A stretch of 22,541 nt of DNA. Origin: an uncultured Lachnospiraceae bacterium. GTDB lineage: Bacteria; Bacillota; Clostridia; Lachnospirales; Lachnospiraceae. The translations under genes were made by a program, and so were the position numbers. Location: the NCBI GenBank assembly GCA_910584965.1, contig CAJUDZ010000044.1, positions 1 to 22,541 on the forward strand, in the 5' to 3' direction. Under the pieces are notes generated by a model. That model was not told the DNA's origin. It did no database searches and saw nothing but the letters and a program-made list of their open reading frames with translations. Of this stretch, positions 1 to 6,941 are shown in pieces; position 1 is the first letter of the stretch; the number at the start of each line of letters is the position of its first letter.

Positions 1-12
1 ATTTTTTTGCAT

Positions 13-59
13 AGAAAAGGAGCTGCGCACTAATTACTTAGTGCGACAGCCCCCTTTTT
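13..59. terminator. Bidirectional hairpin terminator closing the agr locus
   Basis: The arms CGCACTAA (26-33) and TTAGTGCG (38-45) pair perfectly around a TTAC loop. The stem is extended by GCTG (22-25) with CAGC (47-50) and by the A-rich and T-rich flanks (15-20 with 53-58). The T-run at 55-59 serves the plus strand and the TTTT of the other arm serves the minus strand. The hairpin overlaps the last codons and stop codon of the small minus-strand ORF. Confidence 0.8.
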
Positions 60-284
60 GTATATTCCATTATCATGATTTACATAAGAACCCGAATCAG
101 CAATGACAGTATCAACGCTCATCGGCATGATCTCCGTCTTTTCTCTGACTATCCTGTCGGTTCCGAGCGCCAGAAATGATAAACTTTCCGGGAATAGGAC
201 AAACCATGTGATAACACGGATGCGCAGATTATAGATGCCGACATTATAACGGCCAGTTTCTTCTGTTTTCCCATCTTTTATCAT
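30..284 (-). CDS. Small hypothetical protein, last gene of the agr-like operon
   Basis: An 84-codon ORF whose ATG overlaps the agrB stop by 4 nt (281-284), with AAAGGGA just upstream inside agrB, so translational coupling is plausible. I do not recognise the family. The protein has one weakly hydrophobic stretch (about residues 24-42, ITWFVLFPESLSFLALG) and no Cys residues or obvious motif; it is too short of hydrophobic residues to be a second AgrB-like enzyme. Oddly, its last residues and TAG stop (30-32) are encoded by the arm of the terminator hairpin. That is unusual for a conserved gene and leaves open that this is an untranslated tail of the agrB message. The ATGA coupling argues for a gene, the terminator overlap against. 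Confidence 0.5.
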   Translation of the reverse strand: MIKDGKTEETGRYNVGIYNLRIRVITWFVLFPESLSFLALGTDRIVREKTEIMPMSVDTVIADSGSYVNHDNGIYKKGAVALSN

Positions 285-880
285 CCCTTTCTTTCTCTTT
301 TGTTTTCAAATTCTTTCAGTTTTATATACCCCAGTATGGCACATAAAACCTCTGTCGCAAACGCGGACATCATTACTACTGCGCATCCGGTTTCCCCCAG
401 CAGCAGCATAGCCAGCATAATAAGAGTTTCTATACCCGCAATGATTCTCGCCTTTTTTCCAAAGCAAACCTTCTCTTCCTCACTGAGCATTCTTTTTTCA
501 TTCCCGACCGGCGCGATTTTCCATAAAACGGCCAGACAGACTAACGATATTCCCGCTGTGATAAGGTCCGCACACCGGAAATATTTGATGACAAGAAATG
601 CCGCAGCGATTACCGTCACGGAAAACAGCAGGCAGCCGCGCCGTGTCCTTGCGTGAAATCCGCCCGCATATCTCCGAAGAGGAAGAAAGCAAATGACGAA
701 CAGAATGCTTTCCCACAATAATCCCATCAGCAGACCGATTAATATGGTGATGGCAACGCTGTTCAATAAACTCTTACCCTGCATCAGCCCGAACAAAACA
801 ATTTCTTTTTCTTCGGCACTCAGCCAATCGCACTTCTTTATCAGCAATTCTGTGCCGGAAATTTTCATCTGTTCTTTCAT
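281..880 (-). CDS. agrB: AgrB-type membrane cysteine endopeptidase (autoinducer processing)
   Basis: A 199-residue protein of the AgrB family, the membrane protease that removes the C-terminal tail of AgrD and closes the thiolactone ring of the signalling peptide. The core motif RRYAGGFHARTRRGC is at residues 69-83. It holds the catalytic pair His76 and Cys83, matching the spacing and position of His77/Cys84 known in Staphylococcus aureus AgrB. Hydrophobic segments at about 42-67, 84-100, 105-121, 147-162 and 165-186 fit the usual multi-pass topology. Its ATG overlaps the agrD stop (ATGA at 877-880), so precursor and processing enzyme are translationally coupled. Full length for the family; nothing appears to be missing. 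Confidence 0.95.
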   Translation of the reverse strand: MKEQMKISGTELLIKKCDWLSAEEKEIVLFGLMQGKSLLNSVAITILIGLLMGLLWESILFVICFLPLRRYAGGFHARTRRGCLLFSVTVIAAAFLVIKYFRCADLITAGISLVCLAVLWKIAPVGNEKRMLSEEEKVCFGKKARIIAGIETLIMLAMLLLGETGCAVVMMSAFATEVLCAILGYIKLKEFENKRERKG

Positions 881-1035
881 TTTTTCAGCCTGCTCAGTTT
901 TTTAACGGCATCCGGCACTTCCGGTTGGAAACCATAAAACGGACACGTCGTATTCACTTCCGTTTCCGCCGCCTTGTATGCCATTTTCACTACAAGCTTT
1001 GTATACAACGCTTTACATTTTTCCATGTTTTTCAT
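877..1035 (-). CDS. agrD: AgrD-like cyclic-lactone autoinducer precursor peptide
   Basis: A 52-residue ORF starting at ATG 1035-1033, with an excellent ribosome site (AAAGGAGGGG, about 6 nt upstream) and ending in the ATGA overlap with agrB. The N-terminal part (residues 1-23) is a Lys-rich amphipathic leader. The core NTTCPFYG spans residues 28-35 and is followed by FQPEVPDAVKKL, the acidic, proline-containing recognition tail typical of AgrD. Aligning the QPE-P block with Clostridium perfringens AgrD (core CLWFT then HQPEEP) predicts a five-residue thiolactone ring Cys31-Pro-Phe-Tyr-Gly35 with a short exocyclic N-terminal tail. The ring boundary is inferred from that alignment; the gene itself is well supported by position, ribosome site and motif. 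Confidence 0.92.
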   Translation of the reverse strand: MKNMEKCKALYTKLVVKMAYKAAETEVNTTCPFYGFQPEVPDAVKKLSRLKK

Positions 1036-1122
1036 TTCTCACCCCTCCTTTCGGCTACATCGTACCATTTTCTGACAGGAAAATCCCTTTAAATTCGAAA
1101 ATGACATATATTCTCACCGAAA
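1036..1122 (-). other. agrC-agrD spacer with repeat elements
   Basis: These 87 nt separate the agrC stop from agrD. On the minus strand they hold two ATTTTC elements 18 nt apart and a small inverted repeat (ATTTTC, CTGTCA, GAAAAT). Then come TACGAT, a poor -10 candidate without a good -35, and the strong agrD ribosome site. An activated internal promoter for agrDB is possible but not demonstrable; read-through from the agrA promoter would suffice. Confidence 0.35.
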
Positions 1123-2387
1123 TTAACACAAACTCTGCAAATACAGAGTGACATCCACTTCGAACATTTCATGGTCATGCCGTATGTCCAGCACACCATG
1201 GTTTTTCTCCACGATATCTCTCACATTTTTTAATCCCATTCCATGATTTTTGCCGTTCTTTTTCGTGGAAAGCAGCCAGCCCTCTTTTTCCAATAATGTT
1301 CCGTTGTATCGATTCGCCACATAAATATACAGCACGCCTTTTTCTTCTTCCATACGGAATCTGAGCAGCTGTTCTTCCGTCTGACCGGCGGCTTCAATGG
1401 CATTATCCAGCAGATTTCCGAGTATGACGGCCAGCTCAAAAGAATATTCGTTCAGACTCCGCAGGTTCCTGATCTGAACTTCCACCTGTTTCAGCGCATC
1501 ATTCGCTTTTTCCAGCATATAATTCAAAAGACCGTCCATTTCTTTATTACCGGAATACACATATTCTTTTTCATTCGTCATCGCCGTTTCCATTTTATCC
1601 AGATACCGGAGCATTTCCTTTTTTTCATTTCCTCCCGCCAGCCTCCGCAGTTCCTGTATATGGTGGTGCATGTCATGCCGCAGGGAACGGACTTTGGCCT
1701 GTGTCTGTTCGATAACTTCCAGCTGATTGCCGTATACTTTTACCTGCTGTTCCAAAACATCCTTTTCATGTAATTTCTGATACATGTCCATATGTGTATG
1801 ATACAGATAAAATACGAGGATATTCATAGCCAGTATCCCGAGACTTTCCCCTATCATCAGTCCTCTGTTTTCCAAATTTGCAATTTCAAGAACATACAGC
1901 ATAATAATTCCCATTAACGGAACTATGATGATAATTCCCAAACCCCTTGTATATTCTCTTCTCGCCTGTTCTCCAAGTATTCTTTCGGCAATCAATTCAC
2001 ATATCAGAATCAACAAGTCTGCCACAATCGAAAAAAAATGGGATATATGCTTTACGGCTTTACTGCCTGCAAAAAGGGAATATGCAAAGAAATCACAGAC
2101 CATATTGATACTGTATATCGTAACCGTCGCCAGTAATCTTTTCCGGCCGCTTCCTTCATAGAGAAGCATAACGGCATAAAAACATACCAGATTTGTAATC
2201 AGATTGACAGAAGGTGTCTGAAAGATAACATAAATTACGATTGTAATTACATAAAAAAGAACATACCCCGCAAACTCCATGTATTTTTTACGCGGAGCAC
2301 GGGGAAGAAAATTCTGATAAAACGCCAGCAAATGTAGATACGGAAAAGATTTGTTACGGATTCTAAAATCATGTCGCCGGTATTCAT
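1123..2387 (-). CDS. agrC: AgrC-like GHKL sensor histidine kinase, N-terminus in a different frame
   Basis: The receptor kinase that would detect the AgrD-derived peptide. The body has a polytopic N-terminal region (several hydrophobic segments, about 2280-1790). It is followed by the HPK10-type box RSLRHDMHHHI (phospho-His codon near 1675-1677), the N box GNLLDNAIEAA and the G box KNHGMGLKNV, and ends at TAA 1123. In this frame the ORF opens at 2421 with a basic, non-membrane sequence. A better start is ATG 2387, in an ATGA overlap with the agrA stop; it reads MNTGDMILESVTNLFRIYI, the expected first helix of AgrC. That frame runs 46 codons to TAA at 2247-2249, and only a -1 shift near 2283-2304 joins it to the body. 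The lesion lies either at a CCCC run (2301-2304) or at the slippery A AAA AAT (2289-2283). Kinase identity is secure; whether an intact product is made is not. Confidence 0.85.
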
Positions 2388-3115
2388 TTTTTCTGCCACG
2401 CTTCCCTTTCTTTTTTATCATGAATCAGCTTTTCGCGGACCACATTTTTATACGGCCGGCTGATATTCAGCGTTTTACCGTTCTCCATCCGCACGTTGTC
2501 ATAACTGTATTGTACAACATAATCCTGATTGACGATAAAAGATTTATGAATCTGCATGAAGTGTTTTGGCAGTTTTTGCAATAAATCTTTCAGTTTTCCA
2601 TAAAACTCCTTTTCCTCATGGGACATTACGACGCGCACTTTTTTATCGTCGCTGCACAGGTAGATAATGTCATCGCAGGCCTGTCGGTAATACTGATTCC
2701 CCGTCTGAAATTCCAAAAAGAACCGGCGTCTTTCCATGCTCTTTAAGAAAATACGCAGCACTCTTTGTACCTCATCGCGGATAACCGGCTTCGTCAGAAA
2801 ATCCATGGGCTGAAGCCGGAAAAGCTGCATCGCATATCCCGTATGGCCGGAAATGTAAACGATCGCAAGCTGTCCGTCGTCCAGTTTATCCCGTATGTAT
2901 TTTCCGGCATCCACACCGTTTAATCCCGGCAGTTCTATATCGAGAAAAAGCAGATCACATCCGTTCCCCGCATCCAGATAAGCGCACAGCGCCTCTCCCG
3001 AATACCATGTTTTCAGCGAACATCTTTCCTCCAGTTCCCCCATAATTCCCTCAATCATACCGCTCAGCTCTGTGCAGACGATTTCATCGTCATCGCAAAT
3101 CCCAATACGATACAT
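2384..3115 (-). CDS. agrA: AgrA-like response regulator with LytTR DNA-binding domain
   Basis: A 243-residue cytoplasmic regulator. The receiver domain (residues 1-120) has the acidic pocket CDDDE (7-11), phosphoacceptor Asp59 in FLDIELPG, Ser89 in the switch position and Lys109 in LTKP. The LytTR domain (about 140-236) contains the family segment IHKSFIVNQDYV and ends in a basic tail. It should be phosphorylated by the downstream AgrC and act at LytTR-type sites. It is the first gene of the locus, the reverse of the staphylococcal BDCA order, and its stop overlaps the natural agrC start (ATGA at 2384-2387). It has a near-consensus promoter of its own, so basal expression is probably vegetative. 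Confidence 0.93.
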   Translation of the reverse strand: MYRIGICDDDEIVCTELSGMIEGIMGELEERCSLKTWYSGEALCAYLDAGNGCDLLFLDIELPGLNGVDAGKYIRDKLDDGQLAIVYISGHTGYAMQLFRLQPMDFLTKPVIRDEVQRVLRIFLKSMERRRFFLEFQTGNQYYRQACDDIIYLCSDDKKVRVVMSHEEKEFYGKLKDLLQKLPKHFMQIHKSFIVNQDYVVQYSYDNVRMENGKTLNISRPYKNVVREKLIHDKKEREAWQKK

Positions 3116-3157
3116 TTTTATCCCCCATATCTGCTGGTTTTGTCTTTTGGCGCCTTC

Positions 3158-3186
3158 ATTATGACAAAATATGGGATAAGTGTCAA
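3158..3186 (-). promoter_or_regulatory. Sigma-A promoter of the agr locus
   Basis: On the minus strand, TTGACA (3186-3181) and CATAAT (3163-3158) are separated by exactly 17 nt. The predicted start lies about 40 nt upstream of the agrA ATG. GGGGG just before that ATG is the ribosome site. Confidence 0.8.
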
Positions 3187-3200
3187 TAAAACCGTATTAA

Positions 3201-3989
3201 TTACATCAGCCGCAGGATCCCTTTCATCCATTCCCTGAAAGGCCACCAGTACGAAGCCACATTTTCATCGATCAGCCTTTCGATCGTCTGATAATCGAAG
3301 TTTCCATCCTTATTCACTTCCTGATACAGTTCCCCCGCCGCCCGGCTGAAACCGAGCGCAATTCGTCCATGGGCTTCATCCCCGACCGCGATCTGTTTTC
3401 CATAGGACAGCGCTCCAAAACAGAACTGTCCGAAATTCAGCGCGCCCATACAGAAAATGCCAATGGAAAAAGCGCCCATCGCAATACAGCCGACCGCAAC
3501 CGTACCCATGCTGACCAGGCCGGCCGCTATCGTACCAAAGGCGAACAGCCCGACGGCAAGCAGACCGATATCGATAATGCCGGCAGAAATAAATCCCAGC
3601 GCAAAAATGCCGGTGGCGATATTTCCAAATGCAAAAATACCCTTTGCCCGGTATATACCAAGCCCGAAATTCACATGAACGAGAGGAAGGCCTTTGATCG
3701 TCTTTCTGCTCTTATATTCATAATGTGGTTTTTTCTGCCTCACATACCATGTTTCCGTTTCCTGTCCCGCCGCGCTTCCTTCCGGAATTTCCATATTATT
3801 TTTTAGCAGGTAATCGGTGCTGATTCCGAATTGATCGCTGATCGCAACAATCTTTTCCAGCTCCGGCTGGGACTGGTCTGTCTCCCATTTTGAAACGGAC
3901 TGTCTGGATACGCCGAGCATATCCCCGAAAGCCTCCTGTGACAATCCTTTTTCCGAACGCAGCCTGTATATCTTTTCTCCAAGTGTCAT
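3201..3989 (-). CDS. XRE-family regulator fused to a glycine-pentad repeat domain
   Basis: A 262-residue protein. Residues 3-62 are a Cro/C1-type helix-turn-helix (LRSEKGLSQEAFGDMLGVSRQ, then SVSKWE), so DNA binding is expected. After a polar linker (63-105) comes a hydrophobic region with glycine at every fifth residue from 117 to 197: 17 consecutive glycines with Ala, Ile, Phe, Met and Val between them. A 60-residue polar tail follows. The repeat could form a compact beta-solenoid or a membrane-associated domain; its function is unknown to me. Similar HTH-plus-repeat proteins are familiar in Clostridia. I chose ATG 3989, with AGGGTGG upstream, over the in-frame ATG at 4049. That longer form adds 20 residues preceding the usual HTH start and would overlap the TATAAT element of the likely promoter (about 4040). 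Confidence 0.8.
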   Translation of the reverse strand: MTLGEKIYRLRSEKGLSQEAFGDMLGVSRQSVSKWETDQSQPELEKIVAISDQFGISTDYLLKNNMEIPEGSAAGQETETWYVRQKKPHYEYKSRKTIKGLPLVHVNFGLGIYRAKGIFAFGNIATGIFALGFISAGIIDIGLLAVGLFAFGTIAAGLVSMGTVAVGCIAMGAFSIGIFCMGALNFGQFCFGALSYGKQIAVGDEAHGRIALGFSRAAGELYQEVNKDGNFDYQTIERLIDENVASYWWPFREWMKGILRLM

Positions 3990-4193
3990 CGTTCCATCCA
4001 CCCTTTCCATTTTTTTGGTATGCAGAAATTGTAATATATTATACCGCAAATGGCTATCAATAGCGCTTGGAAATCTGTCAACTCACGGTTGCAATCCTTT
4101 ACAGCCGCGAACTGCTTCCATATTTTTCGGATTTTAACAGGCGCTGTCGGTATGAGCAATGAGATGAAAACGGATCTTGTAAAATCGTTCTTC

Positions 4194-4961
4194 CTATGCC
4201 AGAAATTCCCTGAGCAGAGATTCCAGCTCTTTTGCTTCCGTATGGGAAAGCACCGCTTCTTCCGGCTTTTCCCGTTCTGTCATTTCCATGTTCTGTTTAT
4301 CCTCTCCCATCTGCATGCCGTTTTCCCCCGCCATGCTTTTTCCTGTCTGAGCGTCCTTTTCTACCTGTATATCTTCTTTTTTCCGTACGTTTTTTGGGGC
4401 CTGTGCGCCGTCTTCTCCCTGTATAATTTTTAAATCCAGCGTTGTCTGTTCCAGTCTGTTCGCCAGATGATTTTCCAGATAATCGATCAGATTTGTGCGC
4501 AGTATCTGCACTTTTCCTGTAATATCAACGAAAGAAGAAATTGCAAAATAGCAGTATAATCCCAAAAAACTGATGATATAATAAGGAACGATAAAAAGTA
4601 TGGATTCCCCCGCGATGATTCCCCGGCAGGCCCCGATACCGGAAATCAGAATGGACAGCAGGACAAGCTGTCCGGAAAGATGTTTCAGAGCAGAAAGCGA
4701 AAATCCGCCTATTTTCAACTGATTCATATACTTATCCACAAAAACGGAAATATTGGACATTCCTTCGTGAAGCTGACAACAGCTTGAAAATTTGAGTTTT
4801 AACTGCTGTAAGGATTTATTTGCGGTGGAAGACATATTTTCCGACTCCCAGATCAGTTTATGACAAAGCACACCCATACTGATCTGACATATAATACTAA
4901 GAAACAGCAGACTCAAGACAGGAACCATAAATTCCGGGTGTTTGAATATTATTTGCAGCAT
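4194..4961 (-). CDS. Conserved-looking membrane protein of unknown function
   Basis: A protein of about 255 residues with a hydrophobic N-terminal segment (residues 9-30) and two further membrane segments (about 95-113 and 118-143). Between them is a polar stretch with the Cys pair SSCCQLHEGMSN and FVDKYMNQLKIGG, which looks like a family motif. After residue 170 the protein turns into a hydrophilic, Gln/Glu/Lys/Met-rich linker with imperfect short repeats (GEDGAQ, EKDAQTG, GENGMQMGED). It ends in a helical tail, AKELESLLREFLA. I do not recognise a function. The start is ambiguous: GTG 4973 is only 1 nt from AAGG, while ATG 4961 has AGGTG about 11 nt upstream, so I prefer ATG 4961. It has its own promoter and is divergent from the TSCPD-murG operon. 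Confidence 0.75.
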   Translation of the reverse strand: MLQIIFKHPEFMVPVLSLLFLSIICQISMGVLCHKLIWESENMSSTANKSLQQLKLKFSSCCQLHEGMSNISVFVDKYMNQLKIGGFSLSALKHLSGQLVLLSILISGIGACRGIIAGESILFIVPYYIISFLGLYCYFAISSFVDITGKVQILRTNLIDYLENHLANRLEQTTLDLKIIQGEDGAQAPKNVRKKEDIQVEKDAQTGKSMAGENGMQMGEDKQNMEMTEREKPEEAVLSHTEAKELESLLREFLA

Positions 4962-4998
4962 ATCGTCAATCACACCTTTCTTTTCTTTTCATAAATCC

Positions 4999-5027
4999 AT
5001 TATAGGCACGGGGCATAAGAATCTCAA
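4999..5027 (-). promoter_or_regulatory. Sigma-A promoter of the membrane-protein gene
   Basis: Minus-strand TTGAGA (5027-5022) and a perfect TATAAT (5004-4999) are 17 nt apart, about 38 nt upstream of ATG 4961. A 65-codon ORF over the same DNA has no support and is discounted. Confidence 0.75.
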
Positions 5028-5126
5028 TAATTCCGGGGGTGTAAGGCATCCATAACTTTCTTCCTTTTTCGCAGGTCCGGTATCGGCTGAAAATGTAGGA
5101 TTTGTTGTATTTCTGCCTGTAAACAC

Positions 5127-5155
5127 TGGAAACTGTAAGAAATTTGTGATATAGT
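5127..5155 (+). promoter_or_regulatory. Promoter of the TSCPD-murG operon
   Basis: TGGAAA (5127-5132) and TATAGT (5150-5155) are separated by 17 nt. The predicted start is near 5162, just where a 17-nt dyad begins. Confidence 0.6.
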
Positions 5156-5160
5156 TGGGT

Positions 5161-5177
5161 CAATGGTTTAACCGTTG
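5161..5177 (+). promoter_or_regulatory. 17-nt dyad between promoter and ribosome site
   Basis: CAATGGTT, one central T, then AACCGTTG; the arms are complementary except for a T-G pair. It lies at the predicted transcript start, immediately before AAGGAGG (5181-5187), so it could be a repressor operator or a small 5' hairpin. Confidence 0.35.
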
Positions 5178-5195
5178 AAAAAGGAGGTCATTGTT

Positions 5196-5444
5196 ATGGT
5201 ATATAAACCGCAGGGCGTATGCTCTAACGCAATTAACATTGAAGTGGAAGACGGTGTCATCAGGCACGTTTCGTTTACCGGCGGATGCAACGGCAATTTA
5301 CAGGGAATTTCCAGTCTCGTTACCGGTATGAAAACGGAAGACGCCATTCAGAAATTAAAGGGAATCAAATGCGGTTTTAAAAGCACATCCTGCCCGGATC
5401 AGCTTGCCTGCGCACTGGAACAGATTGCTGCGGGCGCGAACTAA
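5196..5444 (+). CDS. TSCPD domain-containing protein (TIGR03905-like)
   Basis: An 82-residue protein with the diagnostic TSCPDQLACAL near the C-terminus and GGCNGNLQGI in the middle, four conserved-type Cys in all (including VCSN). The domain is also found at the C-terminus of some ribonucleotide reductases. The free-standing form has no established function, though metal or cofactor binding through the Cys residues is plausible. I placed the start at ATG 5196, 8 nt after a perfect AAGGAGG; the same frame extends to a TTG at 5175 upstream of that site and is not needed. It is followed 33 nt later by murG on the same strand, so the two are probably co-transcribed. Confidence 0.88.
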   Translation: MVYKPQGVCSNAINIEVEDGVIRHVSFTGGCNGNLQGISSLVTGMKTEDAIQKLKGIKCGFKSTSCPDQLACALEQIAAGAN

Positions 5445-5477
5445 ACAATACATCTATTTTCAGGAGGCTTTTCTCAT

Positions 5478-6557
5478 ATGAGCAAAAAAATCGTATTGAC
5501 AGGCGGGGGAACGGCCGGACATGTAACGCCTAATATTGCCCTGATTCCGAAATTAAAGGCATTGGGCTATGAGATTTTTTACATGGGTTCCTATGAAGGA
5601 ATAGAAAAAAAACTGATTGAGGATTTTGATATTCCCTATTACGGAATTTCAACCGGAAAATTCCGCAGGTATTTTGACCCGAAAAACTTTTCGGATCCTT
5701 TCCGCGTAATCAAAGGAATGGCCGAAGCCAGAAAATATTTAAAAGAAATCAGCCCGGATATTGTTTTCTCCAAGGGCGGTTTTGTCAGCGTACCCGTTGT
5801 AAGAGCGGCTTCTTCTCTCGGCGTTCCCTGTATCGTGCATGAATCCGATATGACGCCCGGACTTGCCAACAAGCTCTGCATTCCGGTTGCCAGAAAGGTC
5901 TGCTGCAATTTCCCGGAAACATTTAAGCTTCTTCCCGCCGAAAAAGCCGTTCTGACGGGTTCTCCGATCCGCGAAGAACTTATGCACGGTAATAAGGAAG
6001 CCGCTTATAAATTATGCGGGTTTGATTCTTCCAAACCGGTCATTATGGTAATCGGCGGCAGTCTTGGTTCGGCCGCAATCAACCAGGCCGTCCGGGATTC
6101 TCTGCCGGCACTTTTAAATGATTTCCAGATTGTCCACCTCTGCGGCAAGGAAAAAATGGACAATTTGCTTCTGACTACGAAAGGTTATAAACAATTCGAA
6201 TATATTAAGTCCGAATTAAAGGATATTTTTGCAATGGCTGATATCGTCATTTCCAGAGCGGGAGCAAATGCCATTAATGAACTTCTTGCGCTGAATAAAC
6301 CAAATCTTCTGATTCCTCTGCCTTCCGGCAGCAGCCGCGGCGACCAGATTTTGAATGCCAAATCTTTTGAGGCTCAGGGATTCAGTATTGTCGTGGACGA
6401 AGACGATCTGACAAGGAAACTGCTTGTGGAAAAAATACAGGAATTGTATTTTACAAGGCTCACCTATATTAATGCGATGAGCAAGAGTTCCCAAAGAGAC
6501 GCAATCAGCACGATCACTTCCATTATTGAGGATATCGTGGCAGAAGGAAAGAACTGA
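5478..6557 (+). CDS. murG: UDP-GlcNAc:lipid I N-acetylglucosaminyltransferase MurG
   Basis: A 359-residue GT28 enzyme that adds GlcNAc to lipid I, making lipid II on the inner face of the membrane. The N-terminal donor loop GGGTAGHVTPN (residues 9-19) is intact. The second Rossmann domain begins with VIGGSLGSAAIN (about 191-202), and the UDP-GlcNAc-binding region has ISRAGANAINELLALNKPNLLIPLP followed by GDQ. Length is normal for MurG. The ribosome site CAGGAGG is well placed. It lies outside a division/cell-wall (dcw) cluster, in an operon with a TSCPD gene upstream and a small Cys-rich gene 4 nt downstream. It may be the only murG or a second copy; the window cannot decide. Confidence 0.95.
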   Translation: MSKKIVLTGGGTAGHVTPNIALIPKLKALGYEIFYMGSYEGIEKKLIEDFDIPYYGISTGKFRRYFDPKNFSDPFRVIKGMAEARKYLKEISPDIVFSKGGFVSVPVVRAASSLGVPCIVHESDMTPGLANKLCIPVARKVCCNFPETFKLLPAEKAVLTGSPIREELMHGNKEAAYKLCGFDSSKPVIMVIGGSLGSAAINQAVRDSLPALLNDFQIVHLCGKEKMDNLLLTTKGYKQFEYIKSELKDIFAMADIVISRAGANAINELLALNKPNLLIPLPSGSSRGDQILNAKSFEAQGFSIVVDEDDLTRKLLVEKIQELYFTRLTYINAMSKSSQRDAISTITSIIEDIVAEGKN

Positions 6558-6561
6558 TCTT

Positions 6562-6855
6562 ATGAAAAAGGATGATATTACTTTAACTGAAGAACAAATG
6601 CGTGAGCGGGCTGCAGAAGGCTATTTTATACGAGATCTGGAAAAAGACCGCGTCTATTGCCCGACAGGAGAGATTCTGAGAAAAAAATCCACCCGCAAAA
6701 ACGGCGATATCCGTTACGCAAATAAAATGGCATGCAAACAATGCGAACACAGAAGCAAATGTACGCGCTCCATCTGGAAAGAAGTTGATTTTCCGGAAAA
6801 TGTCCGCGAAATGCGGAATATTAACTGGCTGAAGTCAGAAGAGCAGGCGGAGTAA
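6562..6855 (+). CDS. Small Cys-rich protein resembling the zinc-binding part of DDE transposases
   Basis: A 97-residue protein starting at ATG 6562, 4 nt after the murG stop, with AAGGAAAG overlapping the end of murG. An acidic N-terminal half (LTEEQMRERAAEGYFIRD) is followed by VYCPTGEILRKK and CKQCEHRSKCTRSIW. The pattern Y-x-CP-x-G followed by C-x2-C-x5-C matches my memory of the zinc-ribbon-like segment before the catalytic domain in IS1182-type DDE transposases (PF13751). No catalytic DDE region follows. Tight coupling to murG, a good start and no flanking repeats suggest a free-standing protein rather than transposon debris. Its function is unknown; nucleic-acid binding is a guess. Confidence 0.75.
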   Translation: MKKDDITLTEEQMRERAAEGYFIRDLEKDRVYCPTGEILRKKSTRKNGDIRYANKMACKQCEHRSKCTRSIWKEVDFPENVREMRNINWLKSEEQAE

Positions 6856-6872
6856 TTTGAATGAAACAGGAA

Positions 6873-6938
6873 GGCCGCGCCGGCAGAGCATCGTTTTTTA
6901 TCGATACGTTTTCGCTCTGTCTGAGCGGCTTTTATTTT
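6873..6938 (+). terminator. Terminator of the TSCPD-murG operon
   Basis: GCCGC (6874-6878) pairs with GCGGC (6925-6929) and CAGAGC (6884-6889) with GCTCTG (6914-6919), separated by an internal loop. TTTTATTTT follows. It lies 18 nt after the stop of the Cys-rich gene. Confidence 0.7.
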
Positions 6939-6941
6939 ATA

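Noticed and set aside
3161..3186. TGACA/TGTCA inverted repeat in the agr promoter as an operator
   Set aside because: Only 5 bp match, and most of one arm is simply the -35 hexamer.
3369..3806. 145-codon plus-strand ORF
   Set aside because: Its repeats only mirror the glycine pentads of the XRE protein on the other strand.
4966..5163. 65-codon minus-strand ORF upstream of the membrane protein
   Set aside because: It covers the TATAAT promoter of that gene, has no ribosome site and no protein-like features.
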